From assembly GCA_034440575.1 (NCBI GenBank), contig JAOTOL010001430.1:622001-686000 (forward strand): 64,000 nucleotides of DNA. The letters run 5' to 3'. Made by a program: the position numbers and the translations under genes. The DNA comes from Imbricaverruca yamaguchii (taxonomy: Eukaryota > Arthropoda > Thecostraca > Neoverrucidae). The notes under the pieces are model-generated. The model saw only the letters and a program-made list of their open reading frames with translations, was not told where the DNA came from and searched no databases. Below, one piece after another: positions 20,409-29,599 of this stretch; the stretch's first letter is position 1; every line of letters begins with the position of its first letter.

Positions 20409-23400
20409 CTGCGAGATCAGGCCATAAGTCACCACTCCACCCCTGGGGGCTGGACTTGCGCCCTTCCCTGTTAAACCACGCCCAGTCGTCCTTTTAGGTC
20501 AGACCATGAGTCACAACCCTCGCACTGAAATCTGAAATCGCAACCTCCCCTGTTAAACCAAATCAAGAGTCATCCTTATAGGCTAATCAATGAGGCAATG
20601 TTCTTCTCCCCGTGAAGACTGAAATCATGCCCTTCCTTGTTAAACTAGATCAGGGGTTATCCTTTAGGCCACACCACGACCTACACCTCTTCCCGAGAAG
20701 TTGGCTGGCTGGTTATTTGGGCTTAGGGGCGCATCGACTACTTCGGTCATACAGCGCTAATTCTTCCTGAGAAGGCTGGAATGGCACCTTTCCATGTTAA
20801 ACCAGATCAAGTCATCCTCTTAAGCCAGACCGTGAGTTATCCCTCTCCCTGGTAGCCAAGCCAAGTCATGCCTGCCCCTGTGAGATCACACGGAGAGCTA
20901 CACCTTTGATATAATTAGCGGTGGGATAACCAGAAGCCATAAACATATATTCTAATTCAAAGCCGCAAAAATTGTGCTGAATAGCAGCCATCTATAAACA
21001 AAACGACAATGTACTTTTTAGCCGCGATATCCTAACAACAACCAGAAGATGACGAGAAGAGTAGCCAGGCTTGCCTTCACCATTACTTCCCATTTTACTG
21101 AACGCAATCACACTCACGTTTGTATGCAAAGTTCTAGAGGCAGATAATACGCGTACGCATTTTTTTCCATCACAGTGATACTACAAAATGGAGCCTTCAG
21201 TTACCTTGTGACACAGTTATCTTGCGAACCGTGGCGACGCCAGTCACGAGCGGTTCCGGTGTTGACAATATTGTGCCCATAAGACACCGGCGACCATTAC
21301 AACCTCAACCCTGCAGTCCGCCGTCGAAGCGTCAGCTCCCTCCAACTCCGTGTGGTTGTACAAACCAAAAGCGAAGAGGAATGACAGCCAAGCACTCACC
21401 AGCAGTGACAACACCAGCACAGGTGTCGATTCTCAAAAACTGCTTCAAAGAAGTCCCAGGAAATACTATCTTTAGGTCGTCTAGCAGGAGTTCCATAACT
21501 CTCCCGTTAGTCATCAACGTCCTGGGATTGACACTCCAAAACCTTAATAGGAACCCACACCCATGGATCGCGACTTCATCCCACTTTTCCTGGACGGGCA
21601 CCTAATTAGACTGCCGAGAGCCACAAGTCACCACAGCAGAAGGGTATCCGCGGACGGAACGGCACCTGCGGACAACGAGTGCCAGAGAACAGAATGGCAC
21701 CCGTAAGCAGCGAGTGTCCGACAGCAGAAGGGCACCCGTAAGCAGCGAGTGTCCGACAGCAGAATGGCACCCGTAAGCAGCGAGTGTCCGACAGCAGAAT
21801 GGCACCCGTAAGCAGCGAGTGTCCGACAGCAGAATGGCACGCGCAAGCAGCGAGTGCCCAAGAACAGAATGGCACCCGTAAGCAGCGAGTGTCCGACAGC
21901 AGAATGGCACCCGTAAGCAGCGAGTGTCCGACAGCAGAATGGCACCCGTAAGCAGCGAGTGTCCGACAGCAGAATGGCACCCGCAAGCAGCGATTGTCCG
22001 ACAGCAGAATGGCACCCGTAAGCAGCGAGTGCCCGAGGCATTACGGTATCCGTGAGAAGTGTGAGCCCAACGTGACCGTCAGCACCGGAGGTCCGAGGGC
22101 AGCCCGACACCAAAAGCCCCGAATAGATCCGCAGCACGAAAGGCCGGTGGCCGCACATGTGACCCTCCGTAAGGGCCTAAGCCGCAGCCACGAGCGTACG
22201 TCGCCATGTTGCTAATGCATGATGACTTAGATCCATCACCATCTTACATTACGCGAATAGATATCACTCAAAGTTCAGCTACCCCTGAAGCCGCCATAAA
22301 GGGGAGCCCACCAGCATGGACTGAATTGTATGAACTCGGCTGCACGAGGGGATGGGTGGGGATGGCAATGCATGTGTTAGCTATGAGACTGCCCATTATT
22401 GGGTGGGGAGGAAGCAACTCCAGTGAGTCCCATGCCAAATCCAGAAGACGTCGAGGGGACAAACCAGCCACCAAGAGGGCAGTAGCCAACAGAAAAGTGC
22501 ATGAAATGATGGTTTTCTTTCCGTGAAAATCATGTAGATATTTGGTGACTTTGTAACTATCCAGGGGAGGAGGAATGACCTGGAATTTGGTATGGGAAAG
22601 ACAAAGGCTATTGTGAAGTCGCCATCTGCATGCAACAGCCAGAGAGATAATATTGTACCTGAACTAAGTTAGGAGGAAAATCATCCTGCCCTGCATTGCC
22701 CTATCCATGAGCTTATACCGCTACCAGCCGTTCCTGCACAAATCCAGGCGTGCGTAAAAACGAAATGCACTTCCTAATTAACACAGCTAATGAAGCATTG
22801 CCCGTCGGTTCAACAACAGCACACCAATAGACTGGACGGTGTCTTTCAGTAATAATCAGTACCGTTTGCTATGGACGTAGAAACCGACTGATTATTTGGG
22901 CTTAAGGGCGCATCAACTGCTGCTGGCTATGTAGCGCCCAAGGACGTCGGAACCAACAGTGCAGGTATGGTGGGTGTGCTCATAATTTAAAATTAAACGA
23001 CATGAATAGGAATGTAGACCTCCATTGGGCAGGCAAGACATGCACCAAAAAAAATCGTTGCGAAATAGAAACAATACTTTAACAAAATATTGTGCTCATT
23101 TAGAAACAGAAGCTGAACACACTTCTTCACCCAACTCAAAAACATTCTTTCTCCGGGGCTGAAGCAAGAACTTACAATACACCTATTCAGGTTTTTTGTC
23201 TTTCGCGAACTTGATTTGTCATATCAAAGTATTTTGTTCCAGCTCTACACCCGTGCTGTTTGGCACGGTATTATAGCTCTAGCTAATGTCCTTGGGGAGG
23301 GTTGGGTGTTCGGAATATGAATTTGGAGTTGGATATAAAATACCGGTAGAAATAACAGAACAGCATATTCTCAGCAGAGCATTCATTCACATTCACCATA

Positions 23401-24992
23401 TATCACACTCAACAAGCATACCACGCGGATATCGCTGATTGAAGCTTATGTTGGGCACATCCTCCCTTGGATTATACCAACTATTATTTTATGACATTCA
23501 AGGATCCAGACAAATGTCTGCCAAACCTGCTGTGCATACTTGAACCAAAGTCCTTACCCAGAATCGCTTGCATGTGTTATAGTTGTTCATGTGAAGTTTG
23601 CACTTTTCCTTGTTGTAGCCGGTTACGTCCAAGCATTTCTGCACTATTTTGTGTTCCTGAAAAACAAAAACAAAAAAACATTCAACCTGCAACGAGAGCG
23701 TTGCTAATGGCAGACATGCAGAAAACAAACAGTTTGAATGGGATGAGCTGGGAGCTAGGATTTGGGCTCACATATAAATCACGTTCCTATTCTTGATACA
23801 TTGTACAGCGTACCCCACATAGTATCTGCATCATAAGACATCGAAAACTAACCGAAATCGATTTCTTGACGTATAATCTACATTTCTCTTTCAAATATAC
23901 ATATTTGAAAATCTTGACCAAGCCGGATACAATGAAGCCGAAAGCAACGGTGGAACAACGGAAAATCTTCAACACCCCACTAATGATATACTTCGCAACC
24001 GGTTTTGTCAGGTCTTGCACCATTTTACAATCAAAGCTACTTATTGGTTTATTTAGCTGAAACGAGAACAACTTGACTTTCCAAAAATATATGACGGCCC
24101 AATCCACATGCAACTAGTGAATTGTTTTAGGATGTGTTCCATATTTATTGTGCTGTTTTGCAAAGTCGACCGACGGGACGACGGCCGGTCGTCGAGTGTT
24201 CAAGGCCACACATGTTTGGTCGGCGCGGTGTGCCAGCCGATCTCGACCTAGGGCAGGCATGGATGCCGAGCAGAGTGGATCGCTGACCATACGCTATTCG
24301 TGGACAGGCCAGAATCCACCGCTGAATTTGTTGTTTGTGTTACGAACAGAAAAGTGACGCTTGTCTCTTAATTAGGCTATATTTCTCGCCAAGACAAGAC
24401 ATGACAGGCACCTTTACAAGTCATTACAAGTGAGGGCGAACCACAAGCAGGTTTAGCAAAAGTCCAGCCTCGTAGTTCCGTGCATATACGACAAGGTTTA
24501 CACCAACAGCCCCGACTACTGTCACGTCCTCTTCATGTAGTTGCTACTTGGTGTCAGTTGTGCAGCCACTGGACTTCTGTCTCCTATCTACGTAGCCGCT
24601 ACTTGGTGTCAGTTGTATAGCTCCCCCCCTCCAGCCCCAGACTACTGACGTGAGTTGTCTTCACGTCTTCTCCATGTAGCCGCTAGTTGGTGTCAGTTGT
24701 GCCCTCCCCCGACTACTGTCACTGTTGCTGTGTTTGTTTCGCGCGGGCTCAACTATCTGATTCTCAGATGGCCAAGCGCTGACGGTGAGGTCGGACTTGT
24801 AGGACCTGGCGGGTGAAAAAGCATGAATTATATCGCACAGGACTCCACCGAGATGCCGCGTGGCCGACCCAGCCGGGAACTCACGGAGAAGCACGGGTTG
24901 TTGAGTTCACTCATCTGGGAGCCGGCTCGAATGTTGCGCAGGCGCTCCGCCTCCGTTGTGGCCTTCGGCAGGTTCGACGCATTTTTATACAT
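20301..24992 (-). CDS. CHCHD7: Twin-CX9C protein of the CHCHD7/COX23 type, complete, three exons
   Basis: Small protein of the CHCH family. Members of this subgroup are imported into the mitochondrial intermembrane space and oxidised by Mia40/CHCHD4; COX23/CHCHD7 is linked to cytochrome oxidase assembly. Exons on the - strand: 24992-24885, 23656-23558, 20408-20301, with phase-0 joins and GT-AG introns. The 104-codon frame has C34-x9-C44 and C55-x9-C65, the latter ending in NYNTCKRFW, which is typical of CHCHD7. The last exon (GEVQRKRRQEGIEPALPSPE...) matches its basic, Pro-containing tail. An in-frame TAA lies 15 bases upstream of the first ATG (24992). A second Met at codon 27 (24914, MSELNNPC) would give 78 residues, closer to the family size, so the start is uncertain. 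Intron 2 (3.1 kb) holds two minisatellites and two short retroposons. The gene is tail to tail with EPT1. Confidence 0.92.
20430..20900. repeat. Old ~84-bp tandem repeat in CHCHD7 intron 2
   Basis: CCCTGTTAAACCA recurs at 20466, 20548, 20635 and 20792, with AGTCATCCTTTTAGGCCAGA and AGACTGAAATCATGCCC between copies. Spacing is 82-87 bp once the 61-bp retroposon and its duplication are removed from the last interval. The copies are much diverged. Confidence 0.75.
20701..20761 (-). mobile_element. Ultra-short retroposon, copy 3
   Basis: 61 bp, TTGGCTGGCTGGTTATTTGG to CAGCGCTA, with a 13-bp duplication TCTTCCCGAGAAG / TCTTCCTGAGAAG (20688-20700 and 20762-20774, one mismatch). Inserted within a unit of the 84-bp array, in the sense of CHCHD7. 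Confidence 0.85.
21645..22030 (+). repeat. 35-bp minisatellite in CHCHD7 intron 2
   Basis: About eleven units of GTGTCCGACAGCAGAATGGC followed by ACCCGTAAGCAGCGA, very uniform in the middle and diverged at both edges. No spacers, so not CRISPR-like. Confidence 0.92.
22886..22941 (-). mobile_element. Ultra-short retroposon, copy 4
   Basis: 56 bp, GACTGATTATTTGGGCTTAA to GTAGCGCCCA, flanked by GGACGTAGAAACC and GGACGTCGGAACC (22873-22885 and 22942-22954, two mismatches). Same orientation and endpoint as the other copies. Confidence 0.75.
22942..23557. other. CHCHD7 intron 2, no feature seen
   Basis: Mostly AT-rich. A TATAAAATA near 23332 on the + strand has a TCAG ~36 bases downstream but no gene follows it. 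Confidence 0.4.
23558..23656 (-). CDS. CHCHD7: CHCHD7 exon 2, CHCH core
   Basis: Thirty-three codons EHKIVQKCLD...CKRFW, with three of the four motif cysteines. The acceptor has a long T tract (GTTTTTTTGTTTTTGTTTTT then CAG), and the donor is TGG|GTAAGG. The flanks are so clear that splicing here is very likely. Confidence 0.95.
23657..24884. other. CHCHD7 intron 1
   Basis: No exon seen. At 24500-24725 three diverged units share GTAGCCGCTACTTGGTGTCA and CAGTTGT, spaced about 70-90 bases: an old tandem repeat. Confidence 0.5.
24885..24992 (-). CDS. CHCHD7: CHCHD7 exon 1 (coding part)
   Basis: Thirty-six codons ending QMSELNNPCFS, then donor GTGAGT. NNPC carries the first cysteine of the first CX9C motif. 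The 26 codons before MSEL (for example TTEAERLRNIRAG) are GC-rich and coding-like, but longer than usual for the family N-terminus. They may be a true extension or 5' leader. Confidence 0.85.
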
Positions 24993-25504
24993 TCGGGAAC
25001 TTGTTTAGGCGGTCGTCGATATAACGAACACCGCACTGAGAAATGACAATAGGAAGTCAGCACTCCGGCCTATTGCAGCATTGCTGTGTTTGGCTGTTGA
25101 TGGTTGGTGTGATATTTGAAAATGACAAGGATGGGTGAACGGAAAATCATTTCTGTCTGGCGATTCTGTTTCGCCTTTTTAGGAAGAGGTCTTTCGGAAT
25201 CAAAGTCCAAGTACACAACTTTTTGGATATTATAATATTATTACTGAGAAGCAAACATTGGAAATATTTTATCAGCTTGTTTAACTCAACCCCAACAGCT
25301 ATCCTACTTAAATTTTTATAAGTACATTTGCTATGTAAGCAATACAATTTATATGCCCTCGCCTCTACTCATCGAGCACGAACAAGAAAAATGAGCAAAC
25401 GTGACATTGAAAACATGCACATGATCTGTCATCTGCATCGGCAGAAGTTTTCGGACCCATCAGTACACCTCCAGATTCTCTGATGGATTTTCCGACACAT
25501 ATAA
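24993..25504. other. 5' flank of CHCHD7
   Basis: Should hold the CHCHD7 leader and promoter. No TATA box or clear initiator was recognised. AT-rich from ~25080. Confidence 0.35.
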
Positions 25505-27970
25505 GGACATAAAGACATAAAAGATTAGTGCAACTATAAGCCACAAGGGCCCTTCTTGGTTGCACTCTGTACACTGAACCAGTTGCCCACCAAATCTGTC
25601 AATCAGCCCTCCCTGTAATACTGAAAAGCAAGCCCTCTATTCTTATGATTGTCTATGCTGTTTTTAATGATGTTCAATGTGCTGCTACTGACGATGTTTT
25701 CTGGCAGCTGGTTCCAGTGTTCTACTACCCTGTTGGTGAAGAAAGTTTGCCTTAACCTTGTTCTGCTGTGGTTAACTTTAATTTTGAATTTATGACCTCT
25801 AATTGCATCATTTATCTTCAATTCAAACATTTCCCCAAGGTATCCCCTCTCCAGACAATGGACAAATTTAAAGACCTCGATGAGATCTCCCCTCAGCCTT
25901 CTATATCTAAGTGAAAACATATTCAATTTCTTCAATCTTTCCTCATATGCCAGGTTGCTTATGCCATTAACCATTTTTGTAGCCCTCTTTTGTACTCTCT
26001 CTAAAAGCCAACAATCTTTTTCATAGCTAGGAGACCAAGCTTGGATGCAGTATTCCAAATGTGGCCTGACGTATGCACAGTAAAGCTTCTTGATCACTTC
26101 CTCACTTCTGTATGATACATTCCTATTTATTGCCCCGAGCATTTTCAGTGCCTTCTTCCTGGCTTCCTTGGTCTGTTCTGATGCCCCCAGTTTTGTGCTT
26201 AGAATAACACCTAAATCCTTCTCCTGTTGAGTCACTAATAGCACTTGGCTACCCATCAAGTATGGAGCCTTCATATGCTGCTTACCTACATGCATGATTT
26301 TGCTTACCTACATGCATGACTTATCAAAATTAAATTTCATTTGCCATTCTTCGGACCACTTCACAAGTTCGTCTATGTCTTTTTGCAGCGAGATATGCTC
26401 ATCCTGACCTGTTATTGCCCTAAAGATCTTCAAATCATCCGCAAATTTCAAAACTTTACTGCTTAGGCCACTTTCAATGTTATTTACAAACATAATGAAC
26501 AGTAATGGCCCTAGTACTGACCCCTGGGGGACTCCACTAAGAACATTTTGCCATGATGACTTTGTACCATTTAGCATCACTCTTTGCTGTCTATCTGAAA
26601 GCCACAATTCTATCCATTTTAAGATGCTACCTGCAATACCATGGGACTGAAGCTGTATCATTAACCGTTTACGGGGTACCTTGTCAAAGGCCTTACTACA
26701 GTCAAGATATGCTACATCAACCTGATTTCCCCGATCAAATTGTTCTGTGGCGAAGTTCAAAAAGTCCAAGAGGTTTGTGAGACACGATCGCCCTTTTCTA
26801 AACCCATGTTGAGTATCTTGAATCAATCTGCTACCTTCCAGATAACTAACTATTCTATCCTTAATAATTGATTCGAGTACCTTGCAGACTAGGGATGTGA
26901 GACTTATTGGCCTATAGTTTTCAACTTTCCCTCTTTCTCCTTTCTTGAAAATAGGAACTACATTTGCCCTTTTCCAATCGGTTGGAATTTCATTTTGTGA
27001 AACTGATCTACAAAATATTATGCTAAGTGGAAATGCCAGTTCCTTTTCAGTTTCCCGCAACACCCTAGCATAAATTTCATCAGGTCCTGCTGCCTTGTTT
27101 GGCTTTATTTTCCTGATATGATTGTAAACAACATCACTATCAATGAAATCAACATCATTTGTCAAATCCCATGTCACTGAACTATGGTGTACGGTCGACA
27201 GATTGGTCATATCTTCCAATGTAAACACTGATTTGAACTGCTTGCTCAGCTCCTCAACCATCTCACTATCCTCACCCAATGTAGTCCCGTTTACTTCCAG
27301 TGGACCAATTGTGCTAGAAACCTTACTCAGCTTGTAGAAACTAAAGAACTTTTTACTGTCCCCATTACAGTTTCTAGCTAAATCCAGTTCTTTTGCTCGC
27401 TTTGCTGCTCTGGTTTTTTGCTTCACAGTGTCTCTAGTTTTTCGATACGCCTTTAGATTAACGACATTTGAGGCTTCTTTAAAAACTCTAAATGCAGTTT
27501 TCTTAGCCTTAATTGCTTTTATCAAGTCTGGTGTAAGCCATGCTGGCTTTCATACCCTTCTTTTGCGTCCTTGCTTTTGGGGGACATGTCTAATCTGAGT
27601 TTCCTTCAAGTAAGATTTGAACTTTTCCCACATTTCACGGGCATTTAAATTGGAGAATTCTTCTTCCCATCTGATGGCACTTAAAGCCGCTCTCATGCCG
27701 TCAAAGTCTGCTCTGTTGAAATTTGGAACCTTTACCAAATTATCCTTGATAATTTCCCCTACATGTGCCTTGAATCTAACTATGTGATTCATACATTCAT
27801 TCATCTAACATTGTGGTCACTTTTCCCAGAGTTTCGCCTACAGTCAAGTCTTGAACCAAGTCACTTAAATCCGAAAATACAAGGTCCAAGAATGAACCAT
27901 GCCTGGTAGGTTCCGATACAAACTGGTGTAAGAACAGGTCCTCTTCAAGGCATTTCCTAAACATTTTGCA
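25505..27970 (-). mobile_element. CR1/L2-like LINE, 5'-truncated, nearly intact ORF2
   Basis: Read on the - strand: end of the endonuclease (QFVSEPTRHGSFLDLVFSD, GETLGKSDHN), a linker, the reverse transcriptase, and a long C-terminus ([30 protein letters not shown]). Key RT blocks: NYRPISLTSLVCKVLE, HGFRKGRSCLTNLLDF, YLDCSKAFDKVP, SGVPQGSVLGPLLF and FADDLK. Damage is light: a frameshift near 27805, a TGA (RRV-stop-KPAW) at about 27549, and a small duplication near 26300. The 3' end is an octamer tail (TTTATGTC repeated twice). Very similar to the copies at 44.1-46.3 kb, so the family was recently active. Confidence 0.92.
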
Positions 27971-28429
27971 TGACATTCAGGCACACGGTAAACCCTGGTG
28001 GATCGGTGGCGTAGGGAGGCATTTAAACTATGGGTCCGGAAGGAACGGATATTAAGCACAATTTGCATCACTTGACATATTTCCTACATATAAATCATAT
28101 TTCACGACAAAACATTCCTGAAACCCTCCAACTTGTAAGCGTGAGGGGTGCCTGTAAACCAGGCAGGCTTTGCATAGTCAATGCAGCTTCCTTTCTATCT
28201 GGCAAAGATGTATTCAGGTCACGATAGGTCACCGAACTATGGCAACATAATGGGAAACATTTCCTGATCTTCTCCTCTGGTCATCTCCAATCTAAATGAC
28301 GTTTTTTTAATCACTAATTTGCATGATAGTCCTCAAATATGGCAAGTTCAATATCTTAGAGTGTGTCAACATTTTAAAGTTCTCCATTCTACCATAGGTA
28401 GTTGAAAATAGTCGTTTCAAGCACGATGA
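27971..28429. other. Unassigned stretch
   Basis: Short frames only; nothing recognised. Confidence 0.4.
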
Positions 28430-28548
28430 AACACACTATGTAGTTTTTTTCATTGATGCTCTTTACGATGATTCATAAGTTCGAAATTACACGTACCATA
28501 TTTCGGCACAACCCATGGTCACATACATTCTGACAAGTGACATTGTAC
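28430..28548 (+). repeat. Left arm of a ~120-bp inverted repeat
   Basis: The sequence ending ACAAGTGACATTGTAC is the reverse complement of 29104-29222. The inner 51 bases differ by six substitutions and one indel; similarity falls outward. The arm corresponds to the region just 5' of the GIY-YIG ORF, in inverted orientation. Confidence 0.8.
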
Positions 28549-28621
28549 GAGTCATTGAGTCATACAATACAAAAATCGCCAGAGTACAAATATCCTCCCA
28601 TGTGAATGTTACACAAGAGCA

Positions 28622-29155
28622 CTACCATGAATAGCTGCCACACATACAATTTACTATGACAATACAAGCTACAAGTTCCATCACAAAACGCCAGGACGAA
28701 TAGTTCCTATTTAACTTTGGTCTAAACTTGCGAATGCACATCGACTCAGTGATTTTGCTACCCGTATGGTCTTTGCAAGTTTTAATGATCTCAAAAGTAA
28801 GAGGAATTTTGGCTGAAATTATGATACCAATGCTGTGGGCTTGTCCAAAATGGTCTCCCATCAGTGTGTTGAACGTCATTTTGTTTACATCGCATAGGTG
28901 CTCGCTGTACCGTAGGCGAACGGGACGAACTGTCTCGCCAATATATCTGGCCTGCTGGCCGTTATCGGTGCAAATATTACAGCTTATTCGGTACACAAGT
29001 CCAGATATGTGACACTTCCCAGCCACTCCGGCTGAACACGCGGAACAACGCTGGGTTGCCGCAGGGCATTGGAGTTGAGAGATGTCTATTTTTTCGAAGC
29101 GGCGTACATTGTCACTTGTCTGAATGCATGCGACCAAGGGTTGTGCCCCAAATAT
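28622..29155 (-). mobile_element. Penelope-like element GIY-YIG endonuclease fragment
   Basis: The - strand frame carries a GIY-YIG nuclease: GLVYRISCNICTDNG (GIY part with the CxxC typical of Penelope endonucleases), ARYIGETVRPVRLRYSEHL (YIG part, catalytic Arg, His) and ITESMCIRKFRPKLNRN (Glu and Asn). A Cys-rich start (CPAATQRCSACSAG) precedes it. Penelope-like retroelements carry this domain after their reverse transcriptase; no RT was found upstream (higher coordinates), so this is a fragment. It is flanked by inverted repeats. The frame is open for 171 codons and the domain looks intact. Confidence 0.8.
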
Positions 29156-29222
29156 AATACATATAATTTCTCACTTCTGAATCATTGCAAGGAGCGTCAA
29201 TTTAAAAAACTGCATACTGTGT
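29104..29222 (-). repeat. Right arm of the ~120-bp inverted repeat
   Basis: Starts GTACATTGTCACTTGTC. On the - strand this arm runs into the GIY-YIG frame (FGAQPLVACIQTSDN), so this is the original copy and 28430-28548 the inverted one. Confidence 0.8.
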
Positions 29223-29521
29223 ATACATATGCCTTACATTCAACAAGCACTGAACGATCTAAGCCACAATGAAGCACCTTGGCACTGTGAGATTATGAGT
29301 CTGACCTGTCATCAGCATATTCTTCCACTTTTGACATCTGATGCACCATTAGGATTGCACATCAAGGAACACCGGTAACATTGGACAAGTCAGACCACCT
29401 AACTCGACTGAGCCAAGGTCCTGGCCATCCCAGGGCTCTGACTCGCCCAGATGTGTTGCCATTTCACGGAGCCCTGTCTGTTTCACAGGGCCATCTCAGG
29501 ACCCTAACTGTCCCAGGACCC

Positions 29522-29585
29522 CAAACACTCCAAGGTCCACATGGATTCAAGTGTAAACACTCCGAGGTCCACATGGATTCAGGTG
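29522..29585 (+). repeat. 32-bp direct duplication
   Basis: AAACACTCCAAGGTCCACAT... occurs twice in tandem with two differences. Confidence 0.75.
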
Positions 29586-29599
29586 TCATGTGGTTGGAA

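Noticed and set aside
21645..22030. CRISPR-like regular repeats
   Set aside because: The 35-bp units are head-to-tail with no unique spacers, and the DNA is eukaryotic.
23332..23380. TATA box with TCAG initiator
   Set aside because: Spacing is plausible, but it is inside a CHCHD7 intron on the other strand with no gene downstream.
23787..24113. COX6C-like small membrane protein on the - strand
   Set aside because: A hydrophobic stretch with KPV and AFGF looked suggestive, but the conserved tail motif is absent and it lies in a CHCHD7 intron.
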